DNA of 64,000 bases from Musa acuminata AAA Group (lineage: Eukaryota > Streptophyta > Magnoliopsida > Zingiberales > Musaceae). The position numbers and the translations under genes are program-made. Shown in pieces: positions 52,905 through 64,000 of the stretch. Under the pieces are notes generated by a model that was not told where the DNA came from, did not search any database, and was given only the letters and a program-made list of their open reading frames with translations. Position 1 is the stretch's first letter. The number at the start of each line of letters is the position of its first letter. The stretch is from positions 21,764,001 to 21,828,000 of the forward strand of contig NC_088355.1 in the NCBI RefSeq assembly GCF_036884655.1, read 5' to 3'.

Positions 52905-55465
52905 AGTAACACCCCCCATTTCCGAATGTTCGTATAAATTTCTGGTGATAATGTAAGCATCTATTTTAAATTAACAAAAGAAATAGAGTATGAATCAGAG
53001 GTAACTTATTTTTAAGATTTGGGAGATCTGTTCAAAAAAAAAAAGAAAGAATCTGAGGACCTATATGTAAACCCTAAGGACCTAATCGTGAATATGATAA
53101 AAACAAGGACTAAACTACAAAACACATAAAATGACAAATCCCACCGCTTAAGCCTCTCTGCCTTCGTTCTTAAGGAACCAGAGAAGGCAGCTGCGGTGTG
53201 GAAGAACAGAGAAAGAAAGAAAGAAAGAAGAAGAGAAAAGAACGGGGGAAGAAGAAGAAGAAAAATTGGGGCTTTGTGGTTTCTTACTCAATCTTCTCAA
53301 TTGGGGGTCAAAATTCTCAAAGGCAAGTGTTCTAACCTCATCCTACAGAAAATTAGTCTCTGTTTTTATGTTGTTTCAAAATAAACTGAAGGATTTCTAG
53401 TTAGAAACTGATATGTCTCTCCTTGGACATAGAACCATGGATTCTGAAATTTTTTTAGTAAACTGACCCCTATATATAGTTCCAGCTATAATTTTTAGTA
53501 CGAAATGCTGATTTGAGCAGGACCTAGTTTGTTTGAAATTAGACTCTTATATATTTCTTTTGACACAAATTTTGAAGATTTTGAACACCAAATGCTTACC
53601 CAAACGTCTGTTTCAAATGAGCCTATGGATGCTGCAAAACAGGGATTAAGATTTCTGACCTTTCGATACTAAAATGCCTATAACTCACTGATAGAAATTC
53701 TAATTTATACCAAACTAATTTTATTTGAAACTAGACTTGAAAATATTTCTTTTGATATATAGATTAAAAAATTTAGAATTCAAAGGCCTATTCTGCTATC
53801 CGTTGATTCCGCCCTATAAATTCTGCAAAACAGTGATTCAGTCTTTGACCTTTGGTCACTAAATCCATGGTAACTCCTTCTTGGAAACCTTGATTCGTAT
53901 GAAACTTATTTCATCAGAAAACAGATTGATAGATCTGTCAACAGTAGCTTTCTTTTGGTTATTGGAGCATAATTGATATTCTGAAGTATTTGTTCGATGT
54001 GCCACGTGAATTTTGTCAGAAATCGAGCTTTAGTCGATTTCGCGTATTCTGTTCCATTTCTTTGGATATTGAATTCATCTCACCTTCTTATTTGAATTGA
54101 GCTAAACATGATTGCTTGGAATCCCTGTATACTCTTGCTTTCATTTCATTCCAAATCTGAATACATTTGTGAGAGATTTGTTCTTTGCTTCGTATTGTCT
54201 CGAAAAGGCACATGTACGTTTTGTTGTTCCGTGTGTGCTTCCGATATATGCTACTTATTGTTAAAACTACCTTCTTGTACTCTGGTGTTTGTGGGATTGT
54301 CTAGACCTTTGCCAGAAATGGTAAAGGGTATGTGCTTAGAGCCTGCGATGCTCTGCCGGCCCCCTCTGACTTCACTTAGACGTGGGTGGATGGAGCTCCC
54401 AAACGTGGGAGACTTCTGTCTGGAGGTCATTCAGAAATGGATGAATCACAATTCTGTTTAAGATCCCACTACACCTTCTGTATGTTTGATATGATATCCA
54501 GAGCTTTGGTTATGTGTTTTTGTACATGCTTTGGATAAGAATGATATGAATGCAACGTCAAAGATGACGTTTGAGCTTTTGTTCGGTATGTGATATAGAT
54601 AAGCTTTGAAATGTTTCATTCATTGTTGATATGCTTCGAAATGTTCCATACGCTGTTGATATGCTCCGGAACATTTCATATGCCATTGATAAGCTCCGAT
54701 ATGTTTCATTTGTTATTGTTATGCTCCAGAACGTTTCATTCGTTTCTGATATGCTCCAATTACTCTATGCCCCGTATGTTATGAACCAAATATGTATGAT
54801 TGAAAGGACAATTATGATTCTCCACCTAATGATATTATGTCTACAAATTCGTATATTCTGCCTCGAATTATGAAACTTTATCTCTTTGGAAATTGTCCTA
54901 TTTTGATATGGATATGTTAGTCACCTGTTGAGCTCTATATGCTCACCCCGTTTGTTGGTAAATTTTTCAGGATAGCGTATCGCTTGCTTAAATGTTAAGA
55001 TTGGGCTGAGGCAATGGAAAGTTAGAAGATTTTGGGCAGATTCTTTGTTAGCATATATGTCTTTGTTGTATAAGCCACTCTGCATCTAATGAAATGTTGA
55101 CGATGAATCTAAACCTGTGGATTTTGTGTAAGTTAAAGCATCACTCATGTTTAGGATTTTGGAATGTTAAGTTAAATTCATGTAATGATACGAACTTATG
55201 GTAATCGTTGGTTTGGTGACTGCGTAGACTTCCTCACTTGTGAAATTATGTTGTAGTTATTATTTTGATGAGTTAAGTTCAGTTTGTTTGAATTATCGAG
55301 TGATGTGTGGGATGTTTATGAACTACACAGGGTTATGAATTTGTAGACTATAGAGGTGAAATTTTTGATCTAAATGTTTTCTTAGTGACCTCGAATGTGT
55401 GTTTGGATCCTGGATTAGTTGTGATGAAAATTTTAAATATCATGGATATTTTGAGTGGCGTGACA
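52905..55465 (+). repeat. Tekay LTR 1
   Basis: It starts (TG decayed to AG) agtaacaccccccatttccg and ends gagtggcgtgaca, 2,561 bp. It contains a gaaagaaagaaa run (53205-53250), the 30 bp repeat array (54600-54760) and tataaa-poor A/T DNA. It is visibly near-identical to LTR 2, with only scattered single-base changes per line. Confidence 0.9.
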
Positions 55466-55469
55466 GAGG

Positions 55470-55481
55470 TGGTATCAGAGC
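55470..55481 (+). other. Primer-binding site, Tekay internal 1
   Basis: TGGTATCAGAGC lies four bases after the LTR end (gagg spacer). Confidence 0.9.
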
Positions 55482-55584
55482 ATGATTTGAGAATCACTAA
55501 GAATATTATTTTTTTTGAGGTTTATTGACTATTATTTAGAGATTGATCGAAGAAAATGTTCTTTTGATGTTTTAGGAAGCAAGG

Positions 55585-58500
55585 ATGACGAGATCATCTA
55601 GTTCTCCTGTTGCATCTACTACTGATCAATTGAGTGGTATCATGCGGACTTTGGAGACTATGGCACAAGTGATGCAACAACAACAACAACCTGTCCTACA
55701 AGGAAGAAATGATGGAACAAGAACATCAAACCAGACGGGGTTGGGAATTGAATAGTTTAAGAAGCTTAGTCCTCACATTTTTAGTGGTGAGTCTTATCCA
55801 ATGGTGGCAGAACGATGGATGATGCAGATAGAGAAAATATTTGATGCCTTAAATTACACTGATGATCGAAAGGTTTTTCTTGACACCTTTATACTGGAAG
55901 GAGAAGCTGAACACGGGTGGAGAATGATTAAGAGGATGTTTGAAATCAAACATGAGCCAATGACCTGGAAGTTATTCCAAGAAAAGTTTAATGATAAATA
56001 TTTTCCAAATTGTTTGAGAGAGCAAAAGGAATTGGAGTTCTTGAATCTTATCTAGGGAAGTATGATGGTTACAAAGTATGAATCTAAATTCACTGAGCTC
56101 TCCAGGTTTGCCACACATATGACTGATGATGAATCTAGAAAAGCAAAAAGGTTTGAAAGGGGATTACGCCCATCAATAAGAAGCCGAATGTCAGCTTTAA
56201 AACTACAAACATATGCAGATATGGTAGAAAGAGCTTTGAAAATTGAACGAGACATGGAGGAAATTCAAGAAATCATTGGCAAGTACAAAAAAGACAAATT
56301 TACTAGCAAAAGTAGGAGAGAAAATGAATATGAAGCAAGTAACAAGACATTTAAGACATCTGGATTTGAGAAATGGAAACCATTGCGGAGGACTCAGTCA
56401 TGTGCAAAATGTGGATTAAATCATGAAACAAGTCAGTGTTTTCGGGTGAGTGGAGCCTGTTTTGCTTGTGGAAGGTTAGATCATCACTTAAGAGATTGCC
56501 CACTGAAAAGGAAGAAAGAGCCACTATCTCCTAGACCCTCAGCCCATGCTAGAGTGTACGCTATCGCTGAACAAGATTCTAAAGCTTCTAAATCAGTGGT
56601 GGAAGGTATTCTTCATGTTTCTAAAAGAAATGCAAAAGTTTTGTTTGATCCCGGCTCCAACTTATCTTTTGTTTCACAATACTTTGCTTGTCACTTGGAT
56701 ATTCTACCTAGACCCCTGGATTATATATTATATGTAACAACTGCTGTTGGAGATTCATTGGCAACAAACTTGGTTTACCCATCTTGTTTGATCTCTATTG
56801 GAGAACACGAACTCTTTGCTAATTTGATTCTCCTAGAGATCCAGGGTTTTGATATTATACTTGGCATGGATTGGTTATCTTCTCATCACGCTAGTATTGA
56901 TTATTACACAAAAAAAATTACTTTATGCATACCAGATTAACCTATATTTTTCTTTGAGGGCATTAAGCATGATTTGCCTCCTTGCTTGATATTAGCACTT
57001 CAAGCTTATCGTCTTATGCAGAAAGGTTATTTTTGTTATATGGTGTGTGTAAAGGAGCATTCAAATCAGGAAACCCACCTAGATGAAATTTCAGTGGTCA
57101 AAGAATTCCCTGATGTATTCCCAGATGACTTGCCTGGTTTACCTCCAGATAGAGAGGGTGAATTTGCTATTAATATGGTCCCCAGTACAACCCCAATATC
57201 TAAGCCTCCCTACAGAATGGCACTACTCGAGCTAGAGGAATTAAAGAAGCAAATACAAGAATTATTAGATAAGGGTTTCATACGACCCAATGTATCCCCA
57301 TGGGGTGCTCCGGTACTATTAGCGAAGAAGAAGGATGGAACATTGAGGCTTTGTATTGATTATAGACAGTTGAATCAGGTGACCATCAAAAACAAGTATC
57401 CCATACCTAGAATTGATGATTTGTTTGATCAACTACAGGGTGCACAAGTATTCTCTAAGATTGACTGGAGGTCAGGTTACTATCAGTTGAAGATCAAGGA
57501 GGAGGATATTTCAAAAACAGCCTTCAGAACTCGATATGGTCATTATGAATTCTTGGTGATGCCTTTTGGTTTGACAAATGCCCCTGCAGCTTTTATGGAA
57601 CTAATGAATAGGATATTTCAACCGCTCTTGGATATCTGTGTAATTATATTTATTGATGACATATTGGTGTATTCAAGGAGTAATCAAGAGCATGAGGAAC
57701 ACTTTAGAAATGTATTGTCCATACTAAGAGAAAAGAAGTTGTATGCAAAGTTCAGCAAATGTGAATTTTGGTTGAATGAAGTTGCCTTCTTAGGCCATGT
57801 GATTTCAGGGAATGGTATATCTGTTGATCCAAGAAAAATAGAAACTGTTGTTGAATGGGAAGTACCAACAAATGTAACTTAGGTTAGAAGCTTCTTGGGC
57901 ATGGCAGGATATTATAGGAGATTTGTGGAGGGATTTTCTCGAATTGCTCAACCTCTCACCAAACTCACTAAGAAGAATATGAAATTTGTATGGGGTGATG
58001 ATTGTGAGCAAAGTTTTCAAGAGTTAAAAAGAAGATTGACTAGTGCCCCTATTCTCACAATTCCAAGTGGTAGTGATGAGTTTGTAGTTTATACTGATGC
58101 TTCAAGAAAGGGCCTAAGATATGTTTTGATGCAGGAAGGGAGAGTAATTGCGTATGCTTCTAGGCAACTTAAAGGTTATGAATTGAATTATCCAACTCAT
58201 GATTTGGAATTGGCAGCAATTATTTTTGCTTTAAAGATTTGGAGACATTATTTGTATGGTCGACAGTTTGAAATCTTTACTGATCACAAGAGTTTAAAAT
58301 ATATTTTCACTCAGAAAGAGTTAAACATGAGGCAGCGAAGATGGATAGAACTTCTGAAGGATTATGATTGTGCCATCCGTTATCACCCGGGCAAGGCCAA
58401 TGTTGTAGCTGATGCACTTAGTAGGAAATCTACAAGTTTTATGGCTAGTCTAGTCGTGAAGCAATGGAAGTTATTAGAAGAAAATTTTGATTTGAAAGCT

Positions 58501-60012
58501 TTGAGGAAAGAGCAAGACTCGATGATATTGATGGCCTCCATTCAAGTGCAATCTGATCTTTTTCAACAAATTAAGGAAGGACAATTACGAGATCCACATT
58601 TAATCTACTTGAGGAATAAAGTAGAAAAGGAATTGAAGCCACAATTTCAAGTTTCAAAGGATGGCCTATTGAGATTTGGGGAGAGAGTATGTGTACCAAA
58701 TGAACTGGATATCAAGAATCAAATCCTAAAGGAAAGTCATACTTCAAAGTACACTATACATCCTGGAAGCACTATGATGTATAGAGATCTTCAAAGTCAT
58801 TATTGGTGGGAAGGCATGACGAAGGAAATTGCAATGTATGTTTCAAAATGTTTGACTTGTCAGCAAATCAAAGTAGAACACCAAAGACCTGGATGGTTGT
58901 TGCAACCTTTAGATATTCCTGAATGGAAATGGGAATGTATTACTATGGATTTCGTTTCAGGACTACCCAGAACCTCTAGAAAGCATGATGCTATTTGGGT
59001 TATCATCGATAGGTTAACAAAATCTGCACACTTCCTACGGATTAATATGACTTATTCGCTTGATAGACTTGCAGATTTATATGTTAATGAAATAGTAAGA
59101 CTTCATGGTATTCCAAAGGAGATCATCTCTGATAGAGACTCCAGATTTCTCTCTAGATTCTGGAGAAGATTACAGGAATCTATGGGCACTAAAGTCAAGT
59201 TTAGTACTGCATATCATCCTCAGACTGATGGTCAGTCAGAAAGAATAATTCAAACACTTGAGGATTTACTTAGAGCCTATGTTATGGATTGGAAAGGTGA
59301 ATGTGATAAGGATATTTCACTTATTGAGTTCACTTATAATAATAGTTATCATTCTAGTATTTAGATGGCTCCTTCTGAAGCTTTATATTGGCGAAAGTGC
59401 ATAGCACCTATATGTTGGGAGGAAGTTGGTGACAGAAAGCGGTTAGCACTGGACAAAGTACAAGAAACTACCGAGAAAATTAAAGTTATAAGGAAAAGGT
59501 TAAAAACTGCTCAAAGTCGTCAAAAGAGTTATGCCGACAATAGGAGACGAGATATTGAGTTTGAAATCGAAGATTTTGTATTCTTAAAAGTCTCCCCTTC
59601 CAAAGGCATTATAAGGCTAAGGAAGAAAGGAAAGTTAAGCCTAAGATTTATTGGACATTTTGAGGTTCTTGAGAGGGTTCGTTTTGTCTTTTACAGGATT
59701 GCCTTGCCACCAGCATTGAGCCATGTCCATGATATATTTCATGTCTCGATGATTAAGAAGTATATATATGACCCTTCTCACATCCTTGAGTATGAGCTGA
59801 TGGAGATCGATAGAGATTTATCTTATGTGGAAGAACCTATTCAGATTGTTGATAAGAAAGAAAAAATCCTAAGGAATCGGGTCATCCCACTGGTTCAATT
59901 AATTTGGAGACATCATGCTGGAGAGGAAACAACTTGGGAGCTAGAGGAGGAAATGAAAAAGGTGTACCCCCGTCTTTTCGTCGATAGAGGTACGATAAAT
60001 TTAGAGGACTAA
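55585..60012 (+). pseudogene. gag-pol: Tekay gag-pol polyprotein, one frame closed by five stops
   Basis: The ATG at 55585 follows the primer site by about 100 nt. One frame then runs to the TAA-type end at 60012, about 1,475 codons. Domains in order: gag (55800-56270, with RFERGLRPSIRSRM), two C/H knuckles (CAKCGLNHETSQC at 56401, CFACGRLDHHLRDC at about 56458), protease (FDPGSNLSFVS near 56645; ILGMDWL), RT ([24 protein letters not shown] at 57649-57660), RNase H ([18 protein letters not shown] to [16 protein letters not shown]), integrase ([40 protein letters not shown]) and a C-terminal chromodomain (IWRHHAGEETTWELEEEM, about 59905-59960). In-frame stops: TAG 55753, TAG 56053, TAA 56938, TAG 57880, TAG 59362, all fitting C-to-T at Gln codons. 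The protease motif is DPG, not DSG or DTG. Confidence 0.9.
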
Positions 60013-60023
60013 ATTTTTCTTTT

Positions 60024-60036
60024 AAGGGGGGGGAGG
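60024..60036 (+). other. Polypurine tract, Tekay internal 1
   Basis: The run aaggggggggagg sits directly before LTR 2 (TGTAACACCCC). Confidence 0.9.
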
Positions 60037-62591
60037 TGTAACACCCCTCATTTCCGAATGCTCGTATAAATTTCTGGTGATAATGTAAGCATCTATTTTA
60101 AATTGACAAAAGAAATAAAGCATGAATCAGAGGTAACTTATTTTTAAGATTTGGGAGATCTGTTCAAAAAAAAAAAAAAGAATATGAGGACCTATATGTA
60201 AACCCTAAGGACCAAATCGTGAATATGATAAAAACAAGGACTAAACTGCAAAATGCACAAAATGACAAATCCCACCGCTTAAGCCTCTCTGCCTTCGTTC
60301 TTAAGGAACTAGAGAAGGCAGCTACGGTGTGGAAGAACAGAGAAAGAAAGAAAGAAGAAGTGAAAAGAAAGGGGGAAGAAGAAGAAGAAAAATTGGGGCT
60401 TTGTGGTTTCCTACTCAATCTTCTCAGTTGGGGGTCAAAATTCTCAAAGGCAAGTGTTATAATCCCATCCTAGAGAAAATTAGTCTCTGTTTTTATGTTG
60501 TTTCAAAATAAACTGAAGGATTTCAAGTTAGAAACTGATATGTCTCTCCTTGGACATAGAACCATGGATTCTGAAATTTTTTTGGTAAACTGACCCCTAT
60601 ATACGGTTCCAGCTATAATTTTTTGTCCGAAATGCAGATTTGATCAGGATCTAGTTTGTATGAAATTAGACTCTTATATCTTTCTTTTGACACAAATTTT
60701 GAAGATTTTGAACCCTGAATACTTACCAAAACGTCTGTTTCAAATGAGCCTATGGACGCTGCAAAATAGGGATTAAGATTTCTGACCTTTCGATACTAAA
60801 ATGCCTATAACTCCCTGTTAGAAATTCTGATTTGTACCAAAGTGATTTTATTTGAAACTAGACTTAAAAATCTTTCTTTTAATATATAGATTGAAAAATT
60901 TGGAATTCAAAGGCCTATTCTGCTATCCGTTGATTCCGCCCTATAAATTCTGCAAAACAGTGATTCAGTCTTTGACCTTTGGTCACTAAATCCATGGTAA
61001 CTCCTTGTTGGAAACCTTGATTCGTATGAAACTTATTTCATCAGAAAAAAAATTGATAGATCTATCAACAGTAGCTTTCTTATGGGTATTGGAGCATAAT
61101 TGATATTATGAAGTATTTTTTCGATGTGCCACATGAATTCTGTCAGAAATCGAGCTTTAGTCGATTTCGCGTATTCTGTTCCATTCCTTTGGATATTGAA
61201 TTCATCTCACCTTCTTATTTGAATTGAGCTAAATATGATTGCTTGGAATCCCTATATACCCTTGGTTTCATTTCATTCCAAATCTGAATACATTTGTGAG
61301 AGATTTGTTCCTTGCTTCGTATTGTCTCGAAAAGGCACATGTACATTTTGTTGTTCCGTGTGTGCTTCCGATATATGCTACTTATTGTTAAAACTACCTT
61401 CTTGTACTCTAGTGTTTGTGGGATTGTCTAGACCTTTGCCAGAAATGGTAAAGGGTATGTGCTTAGAGCCTGCGATGCTCTACCGGCCCCCTCTGACTTC
61501 ACCTAGACGTGGTTGGATGGAGCTCCTAGACGTGGGAGACTTCTGTCTGGTGGTCATTCAGAAATGGATGAATCACAATTCTGTTTGAGATCCCACTACA
61601 CTTCTGTATGTTTGATATGATATCCAGAGTTTTGGTTATATGTTTTTGTACATGCTTTGGATAAGAATGATATGAATGCAACGTCAAAGACGACGTTTGA
61701 GCTTCTGTTCGGTATGTGATATTGATAAGCTCCGAAATGTTTCATTCATTGTTGATATGCTTCGAAATGTTCCATACGCTGTTGATATGCTCCGGAACAT
61801 TTCATATGCCATTGATAAGCTCTGATATGTTTCATTTGTTATTGTTATGCTCCAAAACGTTTCATTCGTTTCGGATATGCTCCAATTACTCTATGCCCCG
61901 TATATTATGAACCAAATATGTATGATTGAAAGGACAATTGTGATTCTGCACCTAATGATATTATGTCTACGAATTCGTATATTCTGCCTCGTATTATGAA
62001 ACATTATCTCTTTGGAAATTGTCCTATTTTGATATGCATATGTTAATCACTTGCTGAGCTCTATATGCTCACCCCATTTGTTGATAAATTTTTCAGGATA
62101 GCGTATCGCTTACTTAAATGTTAAGATTAGACTGAGGCAATGGAAAGTTAGAAGATTTTGGGCAGATTCTTTGTTAGCATATATGTATTTGTTGTATAAG
62201 CCACTCTGCATCTAATGAAATGTTGACGATGAATCTAAACCTGTGGATTTTGTGTAAGTTAAAGGATCCCTCATGTTTAGGATTTTGGAATGTTAAGTTA
62301 AATTCATGTAATGATACGAACTCATGGTAATCGTTGGTTTGGTGACTGCGTAGACTTCCCCACTTGTGAAATTATGTTGTAGTTATTATTTTGATGAGTT
62401 AAGTTCAATTTGTTTGAATTATCGAGTGATGTGTGGGATGTTTATGAACAGCACAGGGTTATGAATTTGTAGACTATAGAGGGGAAATTTTTTATCTAAA
62501 TGTTTTCTTAGTGACCTCAAATGTGTGTTTGGATCCTGGATTAGTTGTGATGAAAATTTTAAATATCATGGATATTTTGAGGGGCGTGACA
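60037..62591 (+). repeat. Tekay LTR 2, shared by both internal regions
   Basis: It starts TGTAACACCCCTCATTTCCG and ends gaggggcgtgaca, 2,555 bp, with intact near-inverted termini. The 30 bp array is at 61720-61890. It acts as the 3' LTR of internal 1 and the 5' LTR of internal 2. Confidence 0.92.
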
Positions 62592-62595
62592 GAGG

Positions 62596-62607
62596 TGGTA
62601 TCAGAGC
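62596..62607 (+). other. Primer-binding site, Tekay internal 2
   Basis: TGGTATCAGAGC follows LTR 2 by four bases, as after LTR 1. Confidence 0.9.
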
Positions 62608-62709
62608 ATGATTTGAGAATCACTAAAAATTTTTTTTTTTTTAGGTTTATTAACTATTATTTAGAGATTGATCAAAGAAAATGTTCTTTTGATGTTTTAG
62701 GAAGCAAGG

Positions 62710-64000
62710 ATGAAGAGATCATCTAGTTCTCCTGTTGCATCTAATGCTGATCAATTGAGTGGTATCATGTGGACTTTGGAGACTATGGCACAAGTGATGC
62801 AACAACAACAACAACCTGTCCTAAAAGGAAGAAATGATGGAACATGAACATCAAACCAGACGGGGTTGGGAATTGAACAGTTTAAGAAGCTTAGTCCTCA
62901 CAATTTTAGTGGTGAGTCTTATCCAATGGTGGCAGAACGATGGATGATGCAGATAGAAAAAATATTTGATGCCTTAAATTACACTGATGATCGAAAGGTT
63001 TTTCTTGCCGCCATTATGCTGGAAGGAGAAGCTGAACACAGGTGGAGAATGATTAAGAGGATGTCTGAAATCAAACATGAGCCAATGACATGGAAGTTAT
63101 TCCAAGAAATGTTTAATGATAAATATTTTCCAGATTGTATGAGAGAGCAAAAAGAATTGGAGTTCTTGAATCTTATCTAGGGAAGTATGACGGTTATAAA
63201 GTATTAATCTAAATTCACTGAGCTCTCTAGTTTTGCCACACATATGACTGATGATGAATCTATAAAAGCAACAAGGTTTGAAAGGGGACTACGGCCAGCA
63301 ATATGAAGCCGAATGTCAGCTTTAAAACTACAATCATATGCAGATACAGTAGAAGGAGCTTTGAAAATTGAACGAGACACGGGGGAAATTCAAGAAATCA
63401 TTAGCAAGAAGAAAAAGGACAAATTTACAAGCAAAAGTAGGAGAGAAAATGAATATGAAGCTAGTAACAAGAGGGTTAAGACATCTGGATTTGAGAAATG
63501 GAAACCATTGCGGAGGACTCAATCATGTGCAAAATGTGGATTAAATCATGAAACAAGTCAGTGTTTTCGGGTGACTGGAGCCTGTTTTGCTTGTGGAAGG
63601 TTAGATCATCAATTAAGAGATTGCCCACTGAAAAGGAAGAAAGAGCCACTATCTCCTAGACCCTCAGCCCATGCTAGAGTGTACGCTATCACTGAACAAG
63701 ATTCTAAAGCTTCTAAATCAGTGGTGGAAGGTATTCTTCATGTTTTTAAAAGAAATGCAAAAGTTTTGTTTGATCCCGGCTCCAACTTATCTTTTGTTTC
63801 ACAATACTTTGCTTGTCACTTGGATATTCTACCTAGACCCCTAGATTATATGTTATATGTAACAACTGCTGTTGGAGATTCATTGGCAACAAACTTTGTT
63901 TACCCATCTTGTTTGATCTCTATTGGAGAACACGAACTCTTTGCTGATTTGATTCTCCTAGAGATCCAGGGTTTTGATATTATACTTGGCATGGATTGGT
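62710..64000 (+). pseudogene. gag-pol: Tekay gag-protease of internal 2, cut by the window edge
   Basis: The ATG at 62710 aligns with the gag start at 55585. The frame has TGA 62845, TAG 63178, TAA 63205 and TGA 63304, and is then open to the edge. It covers the end of gag, both knuckles (near 63526 and 63583) and the protease (DPGS near 63774, ILGMDW at the very end). The TAG at 63178 is the same codon as TAG 56053 in internal 1, and the DPG protease change is shared too; the other stops are private. GAA-to-TAA at 63205 and AGA-to-TGA at 63304 are not C-to-T, so decay here is mixed. Confidence 0.88.

Larger units (their letters stand above)
52905..64000 (+). mobile_element. Tekay/Del tandem array: LTR-internal-LTR-internal (right-truncated)
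   Basis: LTR 1 (52905-55465), internal 1 (55466-60036), LTR 2 (60037-62591) and internal 2 (62592 to the edge) follow without foreign DNA. LTR 2 is preceded by the polypurine tract of internal 1 and followed by a primer-binding site and gag of internal 2, so it serves both. The left junction cuts gypsy-2 integrase. The chromodomain and about 2.56 kb LTRs place it in the Tekay/Del chromovirus group. The right end is not seen. Confidence 0.9.

Noticed and set aside
59880..59980. Chromodomain as a host chromatin protein
   Set aside because: It is the in-frame C-terminus of the Tekay integrase.

Overview
This is plant nuclear DNA from a repeat-rich, probably heterochromatic region. The evidence is the kind of repeats present: Ty1/copia Sirevirus elements, chromodomain Ty3/gypsy elements of Tekay/Del type, plant LINEs, a TRIM, and a plant-type 5S rRNA remnant. 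Almost every LTR element carries the primer-binding site TGGTATCAGAGC, complementary to initiator tRNA-Met. I see no host protein-coding gene. Nearly every base can be assigned to a transposable element or its debris. The species cannot be named from the sequence; angiosperm is as far as the evidence goes.

Layout. 1-2473: 3' end of a plus-strand Sirevirus that enters from the left. 2474-3639: two minus-strand Sirevirus LTR fragments. 3640-9454: a minus-strand Sirevirus whose reverse transcriptase is fused by a deletion to the middle of its 3' LTR. 9455-11740: tail and LTR of another plus-strand Sirevirus. 11741-14363: two LINE copies facing opposite ways; the second carries an antisense tRNA-Arg(TCT) sequence. 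14364-16091: Tekay LTR pieces on both sides of a decayed 5S rDNA segment. 16092-17055: a LINE 3' end.

17087-34797 is one complete plus-strand Sirevirus with the target duplication TAGAT. Its 3' LTR was later split twice: by a gag-only, non-autonomous Sirevirus (24825-30009, duplication GGTAC) and by a 4.1 kb Tekay-like solo LTR in minus orientation (30086-34182). 35245-40935 is a decayed minus-strand gypsy element. It is interrupted by a LINE (36176-37972), which is itself interrupted by a 528 bp TRIM (37198-37725).

41777-64000 is a second nest. A minus-strand gypsy element (3' LTR 41777-42132, integrase 51855-52904) received a plus-strand Tekay-like solo LTR (42140-51854), and that LTR then received another element of the first gypsy family (42516-47763). 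The old element's integrase was cut a second time by a Tekay tandem array, LTR-internal-LTR-internal, running from 52905 past the right edge.

The coding regions are relics. Each gag-pol keeps its reading frame over long stretches and is closed mainly by C-to-T stop codons at former Gln and Arg codons, the pattern expected of methylated, deaminating DNA. The record here is one of insertion order, target duplications, unequal recombination (solo LTRs, tandem array) and internal deletion. I found no new functional system. The most unusual points are the trapped 5S remnant, the tRNA inside a LINE, the Tekay array with shared defects, and a TRIM core sequence shared with a large LTR.
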